A stretch of DNA of 64,000 nucleotides from CAZZNQ01 sp964655775 (GTDB taxonomy: Bacteria; Planctomycetota; Brocadiia; SM23-32): the NCBI GenBank assembly GCA_964655775.1, contig CAZZNQ010000007.1, forward strand, positions 12,644-76,643, read 5' to 3'. The notes under the pieces are model-generated. The model did not search any database. It saw nothing but the letters and a program-made list of their open reading frames with translations, and was not told where the DNA came from. Position numbers and translations under genes: made by a program. Of this stretch, positions 38,497 to 47,386 are shown one piece after another (the first letter of the stretch is position 1; every line of letters starts with the position of its first letter).

Positions 38497-40746
38497 CTAT
38501 TCCGCTTCCCTCAACCAGATGCAGTCGACCTCCACAGCCTCCACGCCATCTGCGTCCGGCATGAGGGCCGTCCAGAAATACTGACCTTCCCGCGCGTCCC
38601 AGGCGGGGGTCTCGAAGACATGCCACTTGCCGTCCCGGAGCGCGTCGGCCTGGATGTTCACGGTGCGTCCGCGAGGGTAGACTCCGAATTGCCAGACCTC
38701 ACCCTCCGGGCCGGCCTCCATCCTCGCCCTGGCCCGCACGTAGAGCTTGTACTGCTTGCCCGGGGTGATATCGTTCCACGTGTTGAAACGCGTGTTGGTG
38801 TGCCAGCCGCGTCCGGGCACGTGCACGGCCCACCCGTCGCTGGCTCCCTCGCTGGGCGCCCACCAGCCGGCCCGCGCATCCATCTGGCATGCCTGGATCA
38901 GGCGGAAGTCGGCGGGATCTTCGTCCGCCAGTTCCGGTGGCACCACGAGGCCCTGCGCTTCGGTCATCGCCGCGTACTGTTCCAGCCAATGCAGCCACGG
39001 GCCAATCGGCGCCGGGTCGTTGATCTTGTCGATGCCGTATTCCTCGACGGTGCGTTCGAATTCCGCAGACAGAGCGGGGAAGTCGATGTCACCGAAGCGC
39101 TCTTCGACCGCCCTCCAGGTGGCGGTGTCCGGCCCGCACTTGGCCAGGAGGTAGCGCGTGCCCATGTGGGCGTGCCGCACGCGCCGCGCGTAGAGCGGCT
39201 GGTCCTTCGCCAGCTCGGCGGCTTGGCGAAGGGCGGCCTCGGCCTCGACAACGATCTCGGGACGCAGGAACGGCGCGTTCAAGCGCACGCGGCGTCCCAG
39301 GTGGAAGTCCTGCTCTCGGCCGGTTCGATGCATCACGTCGATGTACTTCCGAATCGCCGGTCCCGCCGCCCCGTAGTAGCCATTGACAAACTCCCGGATC
39401 AGTCCCGGGCCGTCGGCTTCGGGGTTCCAGAGCGCCTTGGCCAGCACCCACTTCTTGAGCGGAGCCATGTCCGTCGCCGTGCCTACGTGTGTTCCCTGCT
39501 CGAAGATGCCGATCACATTGTTGTCCACGAAGAACTTGGTGTTCGGCACGAGGGTGTCCAGCTCGGGGTTGGGCAGCAGGTAGTGCTCGCGATTGCCGAT
39601 GTAGTTCCATATCAGCAGCTGGCCGGCGATCTCCCGCCAGCCCTCGATGTCCTCCTTGAATGCCTTGTTCTCGGGGTTGGAGGCGTCCGCCAGGGGGTGC
39701 GCGAAGTCGCACTCGATGGAGCAGAGCACGATGCGCACGTTGTCGCGCGGACGCAGATTCTTGGGAGGTTTGCGCGACCATGAGTAGGCGGCGGTGGCGA
39801 TCTCCGAGCCGGGGCGCGCCTTCTCGACCGCCTCCGCGACACGGTTGGCGAAGCGGATGACCTGGCCGGAGTGGGCCTCTTCCGCCTCGTCGATTGCGGC
39901 GCAGTCCTCGCAACGGCAGTAGCTTCCGTTGTCCATCTGTCCCACGACGACGAACCGCGCGTCGGGCGTCTCCTCGAATGCCTTCAGCACCCCGGCCGTC
40001 ATCGCCTCGACCGTGGCCTGGCTGGACAGGCATGGCTGGGCGCTGGTGCGCCGCCCGTTGACGAGGGCCTTCATGTTGTCGGTGATCTCGTGGCCGCTGT
40101 CCCGCAGGAGGTGCATGTAGGAATGGACCAGATTGCCGACGAACTTGTAGCGGCCACCGAGCTTCTCCGGCGCGTCGTCCCACTGCATGCCATTCAGCTT
40201 ATTGCGGGCCATCCAGAGCTGCCCGTCCGCCCCCCACAGGTCGCCGAACATCATGTCGCGGTACTCCAGCACCGGCGCGTTCCGAATGTCGGTTGGCTCG
40301 ATGACGATGTTGGGCTTGTGCGGCACAAAGGTCTCGCCGACGGCCCACCAGCGCACGCCCAGCGACTCAAGCAGCGTGTAGACACCGTAGAGGGTGCCCC
40401 GGCGGCGCCCGCCGGCGATCACCAGTTTCGGGCCGGAGGTCCTGACGACGTAGCCGTCGGTGCCCAGCTCGGCCGCGCCGTCGTCGAAGGCCGCGCCGAT
40501 GTAGACCGCCCGCGGCGGTGTCTGGGCGGGTGAGGTTACTACCGGCAGCCGCGCGCCGCTCATCTGCTCCACGTGGTCGGCGAGCTCCTCGGCCGCCCAC
40601 TGCTCGGACGGACTTGGGTCGTGGAGCACAATGACGTAGTCGCTTTGCCCGTTGGTGACCAGCTCGATCGCCTTCTCCTGTGCGTCCGCCACGCCCGATG
40701 CCAGGCACAACACCGCCAATCCCGCCGCTGCCGTCCAGATATTCAT
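38497..40746 (-). CDS. Secreted DUF4838-domain protein (glycosidase-like)
   Basis: Exported protein of 749 residues. A signal peptide (MNIWTAAAGLAVLCLASGVADA) is followed by an N-terminal alpha/beta domain like those before glycoside hydrolase families 20 and 67 (ELADHVEQMSGARLPVV), then the DUF4838 TIM-barrel region (residues 130-430) with QPCLSSQATVEAMTAGVL and YCRCEDCAAIDEAEEAHSG. A C-terminal beta-sandwich (about 620-749) ends the protein. DUF4838 proteins are abundant in planctomycete-like polysaccharide degraders and are believed to be carbohydrate-active, but few are characterised. It is divergent from the FAD oxidoreductase gene across a palindrome. Confidence 0.9.
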   Translation of the reverse strand: MNIWTAAAGLAVLCLASGVADAQEKAIELVTNGQSDYVIVLHDPSPSEQWAAEELADHVEQMSGARLPVVTSPAQTPPRAVYIGAAFDDGAAELGTDGYVVRTSGPKLVIAGGRRRGTLYGVYTLLESLGVRWWAVGETFVPHKPNIVIEPTDIRNAPVLEYRDMMFGDLWGADGQLWMARNKLNGMQWDDAPEKLGGRYKFVGNLVHSYMHLLRDSGHEITDNMKALVNGRRTSAQPCLSSQATVEAMTAGVLKAFEETPDARFVVVGQMDNGSYCRCEDCAAIDEAEEAHSGQVIRFANRVAEAVEKARPGSEIATAAYSWSRKPPKNLRPRDNVRIVLCSIECDFAHPLADASNPENKAFKEDIEGWREIAGQLLIWNYIGNREHYLLPNPELDTLVPNTKFFVDNNVIGIFEQGTHVGTATDMAPLKKWVLAKALWNPEADGPGLIREFVNGYYGAAGPAIRKYIDVMHRTGREQDFHLGRRVRLNAPFLRPEIVVEAEAALRQAAELAKDQPLYARRVRHAHMGTRYLLAKCGPDTATWRAVEERFGDIDFPALSAEFERTVEEYGIDKINDPAPIGPWLHWLEQYAAMTEAQGLVVPPELADEDPADFRLIQACQMDARAGWWAPSEGASDGWAVHVPGRGWHTNTRFNTWNDITPGKQYKLYVRARARMEAGPEGEVWQFGVYPRGRTVNIQADALRDGKWHVFETPAWDAREGQYFWTALMPDADGVEAVEVDCIWLREAE

Positions 40747-40759
40747 CTCCGCCTCTCCG

Positions 40760-40772
40760 AGTTGTCACAACT
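40760..40772. promoter_or_regulatory. Palindrome between divergent sugar genes
   Basis: AGTTGT-C-ACAACT is a perfect 6-bp inverted repeat, lying 13 bases upstream of the DUF4838 start and about 150 bases before the FAD oxidoreductase. The core TTGTCACAA resembles half-sites of GntR-type repressors. No regulator gene is adjacent. Confidence 0.4.
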
Positions 40773-40924
40773 TTTGGATCAGACTTCTGGAACAAATGTA
40801 CCACATCGGGCCCGGCGCGGAAAGCAGACGGTGCCCCTGCCCGAACTTGACGCGCCGGCGCAGGTGGCTTATGAGTATGCGCGATGGCGCGGTTATCCGA
40901 CGGTCATTGGGAGCGGAGATCTTC

Positions 40925-42187
40925 ATGCGGGACAGCTACGACGTGGTGGTGGTTGGCGGCGGCACGGCGGGAACCGTGGCGGCCGTCCAGGCGGCGCGGG
41001 CCGGCGCGAGCACGCTGCTGGTGGAAAAGAACGGTATGCTGGGCGGCACCATGACCGTCGCCGGCGTCAACAATCCCGCCCTGTTCTTCGCCTGGGGCCG
41101 CCAGGTGATAGCCGGCATCGGCTGGGAACTGGTGAAAGCCACGCTGGACGAGACGGGCCAGGATCTCCCCGACATGGCGGACGTGGAGGCCGAGCACTGG
41201 CGTCACCACATCCGGATCGACAGGGCGGTTTTCGCGGCTCTGGCGGACGAGGCCGCGGTTGAGGCGGGCGTCGACATCCTCTTCCATACCATGATCGCCG
41301 ACGCCGAGCGCGAGGACGGCGGCTGGGTGGCGACGCTCTGCACCAAGACCGGTCTGCGCTTGGTAGCCTGCCGCGTGCTGATTGACTGCACCGGCGACGC
41401 CAACGCCGTCTCGATCACCGGGCACGACGTGACCGAGCCCGATGTCCAGCAGCCCGGGACCCTGATGTTCCGCCTGGGAGGATACGATCCGGAAACCCTC
41501 GACATGGAGTCCATCACGGATGCCTACGAGCGCGCGGTGCGTGACGGGATTATGCTGGAGAGTGACTTTTCCTATGGCCTGGAGAGCGCCCCAGGCGCCC
41601 TCATGGCCCGCGGCCGGAACCGCAACCACGTGGTCGGAATCCGCGCCGCCACCAGTGAAGATCGAACCCAGGCCGAGCTGCAGGCCCGGCGAATATGGCT
41701 CCGGATCTTCCGATTCTTCCGCGCGCAGCCGGGCCTGGAGAACCTGCATGCCGAGGAACTGATGCCGGAAGTCGGCATCCGGGAATCGGTCGTTATCCGC
41801 GGCGAGAAGACCATCACGCTGGACGATTACTGGAGCGGGCGCGTCTGGCCCGACGCCGTCTGCTACAGTTTCTATCCCGTCGACCTGCATCTTCCGGTAG
41901 GCGTGGACAACCGCCGCCTGCCCGAGGGCACCGTGCCGACCATCCCCCTCGGGGCGATGGTGCCGGAGGGCAGCGAGAATTTGCTGGTCGCCGGCCGGTG
42001 CATCAGCGGTGATCGCCTGGCCAACTCCGCGTACCGCGTCGAGGCCACGTGCATGGCCACGGGGCAGGCCGCCGGCGCCGCGGCTGTGATCGCGGTCGAG
42101 CGCAGCCTGCCCGTCTGCGGGGTGCCGCTGTCGGCCCTGCATGACCTGCTGCGGGACTACGGCGCCATCGTGCCACAACTCGACTGA
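40925..42187 (+). CDS. FAD-dependent oxidoreductase (FAD_oxidored family)
   Basis: Flavoprotein of 420 residues. The ATG at 40925 is chosen because GGAG lies seven bases upstream; an open frame extends much further back without a start signal. The dinucleotide-binding motif VVVVGGGTAGTVAAVQAARA and the LLVEKNGMLGGTMT segment begin the protein; GRCISGDRLANSAYRVEATC near the end is typical of the FAD-dependent oxidoreductases found beside DUF4838 and sugar genes in planctomycetes and related groups. The substrate is unknown, and sugar or polyol oxidation is a reasonable inference. No signal peptide is present. Confidence 0.88.
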   Translation: MRDSYDVVVVGGGTAGTVAAVQAARAGASTLLVEKNGMLGGTMTVAGVNNPALFFAWGRQVIAGIGWELVKATLDETGQDLPDMADVEAEHWRHHIRIDRAVFAALADEAAVEAGVDILFHTMIADAEREDGGWVATLCTKTGLRLVACRVLIDCTGDANAVSITGHDVTEPDVQQPGTLMFRLGGYDPETLDMESITDAYERAVRDGIMLESDFSYGLESAPGALMARGRNRNHVVGIRAATSEDRTQAELQARRIWLRIFRFFRAQPGLENLHAEELMPEVGIRESVVIRGEKTITLDDYWSGRVWPDAVCYSFYPVDLHLPVGVDNRRLPEGTVPTIPLGAMVPEGSENLLVAGRCISGDRLANSAYRVEATCMATGQAAGAAAVIAVERSLPVCGVPLSALHDLLRDYGAIVPQLD

Positions 42188-42232
42188 TCATATCTTGTCG
42201 TGCTGTTCTCATTAGCATCCTGGAGGCTGCTC

Positions 42233-43483
42233 ATGCGTGCTCTGTTGACGGTGCTGGCGGTAGTTCTTGCATATGGGTCTTTCATCAATCCGGCGAGCGC
42301 ACAGGATCCGTCCAACTCGCCCTATGCGCAGTGGAAGAACGGGCCGCCGACGGATCCCGACTACTTCCCCATAGCCGTCTGGCTTCAGCCGGCCAAATAC
42401 GTCCCTCAACTCAAGAACGCCGGCGTGAACCTGGTCATCGGTGTGTGGCGGGGCCCCACAGAGAAACACCTGGCCGATTTTCGCGAGCTGGGTATGCCCC
42501 TGATCTGCCACCAGACCGAGGCCGCGCTCAGCGATCTGGACAACCCCCTGATCGTCGGCTGGCTTCAGAAGGACGAGCCGGACAATGCCCAGGGCTTCGA
42601 CAGCTACTGGCAGACCATCGAGAAGGTCAACCGCGCCTGGCCCGAGGCGAACCGCACGCGGGAAGAGTGGGGAACGTACGGTCCGCCGGTGCCGCCCAAG
42701 GACATCATCGCGAAGTACCGGGAGATGCGGTCCAATGACCCCACGCGACCCGTGTACCTGAACCTGGGCCAGGGCGTAGCTTACCTCAACTACCCCGGCC
42801 GCGGGTATCGCCGCGCGCATCCGGACGACTACATGCAGTACGTCAAGGGTTGCGACATCGTGTCCTTCGACCTCTATGCCTACAGCTTCCGCGATCCCAA
42901 CGTCAGCGAGAAGGTCTGGCTGGTCCCGTTCGGCGTGGACAACCTGCACGGCTGGTCGCGGGATGAGCGCATCGTCTGGAACTTCGTGGAGGCGACCCAG
43001 GTCTACAACGGAGGCAAGAAGCCCACGCCGGCCATCACGCGTGCGGAGGTGTGGATGTCCATCGTCCACGGCTCGCGCGGCATCATCTACTACGCGCACG
43101 GCCAGGGACCCGGAGGCGGCGACCAGGAGAACGCCCTCGTCAGCGACGGCGAGATGATGGCCGCCCTGAAAGAGATCAATGCTCAGGTGCGGGAACTCGC
43201 GCCTGTAATCAACAGCCCGACGGTGCACAACGCCCTGCGCGTCGTGTCCGAGAAACCGGAGGTGCCGGTCGACGCCGTTGTGAAGCGCCACGACGGCGCC
43301 ACTTACGTCTTCGCGGTCTGCATGAGGTCGGAGGCCACCGGCGCCGCCTTCAAGCTGGAAGGCGTTCCAGCGGGCAGCAAGGTGGAGGTGATCGACGAAG
43401 GACGCACGCTGGAGGTCGCTGGCGGGGAGTTTTCCGACGACTTCGGCGCCTACCAGGTGCACCTCTACCGGATCGAGGATTAG
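42233..43483 (+). CDS. Secreted glycoside-hydrolase-like protein
   Basis: Exported protein of 416 residues with a signal peptide (MRALLTVLAVVLAYGSFINP, cleavage after ASA). The body looks like a TIM barrel: YFPIAVWLQPAKYVPQLKNA near the start, GWLQKDEPDN, DIVSFDLYAYSF, and AEVWMSIVHGSRGIIYYAHG, followed by a C-terminal beta domain (VSEKPEVPVDAVVKRHDGAT). These resemble beta-agarase/GH42-type or GH2-like barrels, but I cannot assign a family. GGAG precedes the ATG. It is 45 bases after the FAD oxidoreductase and its last four bases overlap the convergent deoC. Confidence 0.82.
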   Translation: MRALLTVLAVVLAYGSFINPASAQDPSNSPYAQWKNGPPTDPDYFPIAVWLQPAKYVPQLKNAGVNLVIGVWRGPTEKHLADFRELGMPLICHQTEAALSDLDNPLIVGWLQKDEPDNAQGFDSYWQTIEKVNRAWPEANRTREEWGTYGPPVPPKDIIAKYREMRSNDPTRPVYLNLGQGVAYLNYPGRGYRRAHPDDYMQYVKGCDIVSFDLYAYSFRDPNVSEKVWLVPFGVDNLHGWSRDERIVWNFVEATQVYNGGKKPTPAITRAEVWMSIVHGSRGIIYYAHGQGPGGGDQENALVSDGEMMAALKEINAQVRELAPVINSPTVHNALRVVSEKPEVPVDAVVKRHDGATYVFAVCMRSEATGAAFKLEGVPAGSKVEVIDEGRTLEVAGGEFSDDFGAYQVHLYRIED

Positions 43484-44184
43484 ACATCGCGTGCCGGCCA
43501 GTTGAGGGCTTCGAGCTGTTCGACGAGGAAGTGGCGCATCGCCACCACGTCCGCCCCGGCGTGCATGAAGGCGATGCCGTCCTCCAGCGACGCCACGCTG
43601 CCGGACGCCTTGATGCCCATCTCCTCGCCGACGACTTCGCGGATCAGGGCGATATTGTGCACGGTCGAGCGGCCCGGCGCGAAGCCGGTGCAGGTCTTGA
43701 TGAAGTCGGCGCCGCTGTCCGCCACCAGTTTGGCGGCGGTCGCCTTCTCGCCTTCGGTCAGTACGCCGATCTCGATGATGACCTTGAACGGCACGCCGAA
43801 CGGAGCGGCGACGGCGCGCACCGCCGCAATGTCGTTCGCGACGGTCCGGTAGTCGCGGTTCTTGAAGGCGGAGATGTTCATCACCATGTCCAGGTCCGTT
43901 GCGCCCGCCTCCAGACCCTCTTCGGCCTCGGTGCATTTCACGTGCGTGGTCTGTCCGCCGCAGGGGAACCCCACCGGAATCTGTGCCCGCACGCCGCTGT
44001 CCTCAAGCTCCTCGACTAGCACGGGCAGGAACTGGGGGAACGCGACGACGGCCCGGAAGCCGTAACGCTTAGCCGTCCGGCATGCCTCGCGCGCCTCCTG
44101 CTCGCCTGCGATGATGGTCAGTGCCTCGGAGTAGTCTATCGCCGCCACAAGCCGTTCTATGTCGTCGCGTGTTACGTTTCTCAC
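43480..44184 (-). CDS. deoC: Deoxyribose-phosphate aldolase
   Basis: Class I aldolase cleaving 2-deoxyribose-5-phosphate to acetaldehyde and glyceraldehyde-3-phosphate. The 234-residue protein shows PVGFPCGGQTTHVKCTE, DLDMVMNISAFKNRDY, the conserved FKVIIEIGVLTEGE segment, FIKTCTGFAPG, and GIKASGSVASLED with the Schiff-base lysines. The length is usual for the short bacterial form. It lies convergent to the glycosidase-like gene (4-base overlap) and 49 bases upstream of the ZIP transporter stop on the same strand, with no other deo gene. Confidence 0.95.
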   Translation of the reverse strand: MRNVTRDDIERLVAAIDYSEALTIIAGEQEAREACRTAKRYGFRAVVAFPQFLPVLVEELEDSGVRAQIPVGFPCGGQTTHVKCTEAEEGLEAGATDLDMVMNISAFKNRDYRTVANDIAAVRAVAAPFGVPFKVIIEIGVLTEGEKATAAKLVADSGADFIKTCTGFAPGRSTVHNIALIREVVGEEMGIKASGSVASLEDGIAFMHAGADVVAMRHFLVEQLEALNWPARDV

Positions 44185-44233
44185 CGTCCGCCTCCGGGTT
44201 GTGCTCTTCTGCCTTTCGGGGCTCTCCGTCCGC

Positions 44234-45058
44234 TCATCCCAGCGCCACGTCCAGCGTCATCATGATGGCAAAACCGGCTATCACGCCACCGGTCGCCAGG
44301 TCCACGTTCTGGTTGCTCTGGGCCTCCGGTATCAGTTCCTCGGCCACCACAAAGATCATCGCTCCCGCCGCGAACGCCAGCGCGTAGGGGAGCACGGCCG
44401 CGACTGTGATTACCAGCACCGCCCCCAGCACGCCCGCCACGGGCTCGACAATGGCGGACAACTGCCCGTACCAGAAGCACTTGAGACGCGACACCCCTTC
44501 GCGCCGCAGGGGGAGAGCGACCGCGGTTCCTTCGGGGAAGTTCTGCAGCCCGATGCCGATAGCCAGCGCGATCGCCGCGCCGACCTGGGCCGCCTGGACG
44601 TCGCCCGCCATGTTGGCCGCCGCGCCGAACGCCACCCCAACGGCCAGGCCCTCGGGGATGTTGTGGAGCGTGATCGCCAGGACAAGCAGCGTGCTTCGCT
44701 GCCAGCTTGTCTTGATGCCTTCGGTGACTTTGAGCCCCGCATGCAGGTGGGGGAGCACCTTGTCTATCAGTCGAAGGACGACGGCGCCGAGGATGAAGCC
44801 GACCAGCGGGGGCACCCAGCGTAGCGCCTCACCGTAGGTGTCCGACTGCTCGGCCATCTCGATGGCCGGGGCGAGCAGGCTCCAGAAGCTGGCCGCTATC
44901 ATGACGCCGGCCGCCAGGCCCAGCGAGGCATCCAGGTACTTCTGCGAGAGCTTCTTGGTGAACACCACCACCAGCGCGCCCAGGGCCGTGACGAGCCAGG
45001 TTCCCATGGTGGCGATGAGGGCCTGTGTGACGGAGTTCAGCTCGTAGAACCATGCCAT
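44234..45058 (-). CDS. ZIP family metal transporter
   Basis: Divalent-metal (usually zinc) permease of 274 residues and about eight membrane segments. The family-defining metal-binding helices are present: ITLHNIPEGLAVGVAFG and IGLQNFPEGTAVALPL, with a further acidic site in AGAMIFVVAEELIPEA. A His in LIDKVLPHLHAG lies in the cytoplasmic loop. The ATG at 45058 (MAWFYEL) is used; the open frame extends to 45109 without a good signal. It resembles the GufA/ZupT branch. Confidence 0.93.
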   Translation of the reverse strand: MAWFYELNSVTQALIATMGTWLVTALGALVVVFTKKLSQKYLDASLGLAAGVMIAASFWSLLAPAIEMAEQSDTYGEALRWVPPLVGFILGAVVLRLIDKVLPHLHAGLKVTEGIKTSWQRSTLLVLAITLHNIPEGLAVGVAFGAAANMAGDVQAAQVGAAIALAIGIGLQNFPEGTAVALPLRREGVSRLKCFWYGQLSAIVEPVAGVLGAVLVITVAAVLPYALAFAAGAMIFVVAEELIPEAQSNQNVDLATGGVIAGFAIMMTLDVALG

Positions 45059-45263
45059 GCTGGGTGCTTCCACAGACGGTCTCGCGATCCGGCCGGTACG
45101 ACCGCCCATGATAACACGAACCCCCGCCGACCCGGCAAGCGCGCGGACATCATGTGCGGGCCGCTAAGCAAGCACCGCATCGGCATGAGGGTATCGGCAG
45201 CTTGCGACGTCGAGACGGACGGCAGTGCAGCCCGCTGTGGATCGGAGGCGACGCCCAGGTCTC

Positions 45264-45473
45264 TCAGTGTCTGCGCTCTGATGTACCGACGGGCCGGGCA
45301 ATGTAATAGATGACGAAGCCCAGCGGCCAGGTCACCGCCACCAGCAGCGCCACTATGCACCCCGGTAGGCCTCGTCCTCCTGCGTCCCCGGCCACCCACA
45401 GCAGACTGGCGACGAAGGCCAATGGGATGGCAAGGCAGACGACTCCCAGGCCGAGAGCCACGAGTGTGTCCAT
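45264..45473 (-). CDS. Small two-span membrane protein
   Basis: Protein of 69 residues, most of it two hydrophobic helices (MDTLVALGLGVVCLAIPLAF; IVALLVAVTWPLGFVIYYIA) joined by a Gly-rich turn. WPLGFVIYYIARP resembles the short PLDc_N-type module found in small membrane proteins. The ATG has GGGAGGT seven bases upstream. It lies 80 bases after the DUF4349 lipoprotein on the same strand and is probably cotranscribed. The function is unknown. Confidence 0.68.
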   Translation of the reverse strand: MDTLVALGLGVVCLAIPLAFVASLLWVAGDAGGRGLPGCIVALLVAVTWPLGFVIYYIARPVGTSERRH

Positions 45474-45554
45474 CGCGGGTACCTCCCAAACAGGCGTGTC
45501 CGCTTCACCGATGGCATCTCCGGTGTGCTGCTTCCGTAAGCCCGCCGAGACCAG

Positions 45555-46733
45555 TTAACGGATGGAAGCCATCGAGGCCTTGAGTTTCGGGCGGTCGCGT
45601 TCGAACGCGTCCGCAGGTCCCCAGGCCTCAAAGACGACCACGTGCCTTGGTCTGGCGAGAAGCCCGATTACGTAGCCGAATCGCTTGCGTCCCAGTTGCT
45701 TCTCGCCCCAGAGGCAGAGGACGGGCGGGCCGCCGCGCTTTCGTGCCACCTCTTCCTCGTCCCGGACTCGGATAGCCTGGTGGCTGCCCAGAACGCCTCG
45801 TACCGTCGTGGCCCAGAACTCCCCTTCCGCCTCGTCCGTGTTCGGTTGGCGCTCCACACGCAGGTATACGCCGTTACCCGACATCGCCCGGGTGAGGTAG
45901 CCCCTCTCATAGTAGCGAACGTAATCCCGGGGCACGTCGAACTTCACGCGCCGCCACCAGAATGCCTGATCTGTGAATGTTCGGCCGGTCCTGCCCCGCA
46001 GAAGGTCTTCGCCGAGCGAATACACCCAGTCGAAGGGGAGTCTCGTCTCCACGCCCTGATCGGGCACCGGTGAGTTCAGTCGCACGATCACCGTGGAGAA
46101 TGCGACCTTGTTCTCCAGATACTGGATCTTGCCCTTGAGCAGTTCCACCTGCTCTGTGACCCGCTCCAGTTCCTTCTCGACCTTGAGTGCATCCTCGACA
46201 TTGTCCGCCTTCTCCAGCAGGTCCACCAGTCGTTGTCTTACCATCTCGGAATTGTCCAGGCGGATGCGGAGATCACGCATCTCCTCCGTCACGTCGCGGC
46301 CGAGGATCGTGCGTGCCGTCACCTCGCCCGTTGCTTCGATTGCCGCAAGGGCGTCATCGAGCAGGGGCGCCGGCACCTTGAATGTGACCACGTGGCCTTC
46401 CATCGCCTGAAGATATCCGCCCATCGACTCGATGAGCGTCTGTAGTTGACTGCGCACGGCATCGACGTTGTCGACCAGCACCGTCAGGTCGGCCGTGTAC
46501 ACCATCAGCCGGTCAGTCGCGGCGGGGTCCGCCTCAGGCGGCCGGACGGCAGACGACGGGATAGGGGGCTTCCCCGCAGTGTCGAGTCTCCCGACGACGG
46601 GAATGCGCGCGATGAACGACGGGGCCTTCGCACTGGCATCCATCCCCGCTGCCCCATGGACCCCCGAGCAACCCGCCAAGGCTGCCACTAATAGAAACGC
46701 TGCCACCCACACGTAGCCTCTTGGATTGCCCAT
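45555..46733 (-). CDS. DUF4349-domain lipoprotein
   Basis: Lipid-anchored protein of 392 residues. The signal sequence ends in LAALAGC. A DUF4349-like domain covers about 75-245: LMVYTADLTVLVDNVDAV, GGYLQAMEGHVVTFKVP, then a long coiled coil (EEMRDLRIRLDNSEMVRQRL, KELERVTEQVELLKGKIQYL) and STVIVRLNSPVP. In most DUF4349 proteins a membrane helix follows, but here a soluble region of about 150 residues replaces it, ending in AWGPADAFERDRPKLKASM. Function is unknown; the family may sense or brace the envelope. Confidence 0.85.
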   Translation of the reverse strand: MGNPRGYVWVAAFLLVAALAGCSGVHGAAGMDASAKAPSFIARIPVVGRLDTAGKPPIPSSAVRPPEADPAATDRLMVYTADLTVLVDNVDAVRSQLQTLIESMGGYLQAMEGHVVTFKVPAPLLDDALAAIEATGEVTARTILGRDVTEEMRDLRIRLDNSEMVRQRLVDLLEKADNVEDALKVEKELERVTEQVELLKGKIQYLENKVAFSTVIVRLNSPVPDQGVETRLPFDWVYSLGEDLLRGRTGRTFTDQAFWWRRVKFDVPRDYVRYYERGYLTRAMSGNGVYLRVERQPNTDEAEGEFWATTVRGVLGSHQAIRVRDEEEVARKRGGPPVLCLWGEKQLGRKRFGYVIGLLARPRHVVVFEAWGPADAFERDRPKLKASMASIR

Positions 46734-46972
46734 CTCCCGGCTCCCGATTCAGAGTCCACCACACCCCACCCACCTGGGCTGTCCCCGAGGAACAGACATC
46801 CATTGCCCACGCACCCTCGGTTGATGGCAGCATACTGCTGGGCGTGGGGCTTTTCAACTTCCTTCCCGGCGGCTCAGGGACGGCGTGTATACTATGCACG
46901 GCGGCGCGCCGGCGACGGCCGGGCGAGCGCGCAACGGACCGATCAGGGAACATCTAAGGGAGGGGAGACGCT

Positions 46973-47386
46973 GTGAAGTTCGCAACGGAGTATTTCACGT
47001 TCAACACGGACCGGAAGCGGGAGTACGTCAACATCACCAACCGGGTGGCGCGCGTGGTGGAAGAGTGCGGCGTGCGCGAGGGCATGGTGCTGGTCAGTGC
47101 GATGCACATCACCGCCGGCGTCTACGTGAACGATGCGGAGGCGGGACTGATACAGGACATCGACGACTGGCTGGAAGAACTGGCCCCCACGGGTCCCGAT
47201 TACCGTCACCACCGGACCGGTGAGACGAATGGGGATGCTCACCTGAAGAACCTGCTGCTGGGCCACGAGGTGATACTGCCGATAACGGCCGGGCGGTTGG
47301 ACCTGGGGCCGTGGCAGCAGGTCTACTACGCCGAGTTCGACGGGCAGCGGCCCAAGCGACTGATCGTCAAGGTGATGGGGGAGTAG
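46973..47386 (+). CDS. yjbQ: YjbQ family protein (UPF0047)
   Basis: Small protein of 137 residues of the UPF0047 family, annotated as secondary thiamine-phosphate synthase because homologues complement thiE mutants in E. coli. It shows VRVGMVLV-type strand EGMVLVSAMHITAGVYVNDA with the conserved His and Asn, HRTGETNGDAHLKNLLLG with His and Asp of the metal site, and GPWQQVYYAEFDG. The GTG start at 46973 has GGGGAG upstream. Its last 20 bases overlap the convergent 47367 gene. Confidence 0.93.
   Translation: MKFATEYFTFNTDRKREYVNITNRVARVVEECGVREGMVLVSAMHITAGVYVNDAEAGLIQDIDDWLEELAPTGPDYRHHRTGETNGDAHLKNLLLGHEVILPITAGRLDLGPWQQVYYAEFDGQRPKRLIVKVMGE

Noticed and set aside
38095..39783. Open frame of 562 codons on the plus strand
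   Set aside because: It lies antisense to the CPBP protease and DUF4838 genes and shows no family-like sequence.
46887..46892. TATACT upstream of yjbQ
   Set aside because: No acceptable -35 element at any usual spacing, so not listed as a promoter.
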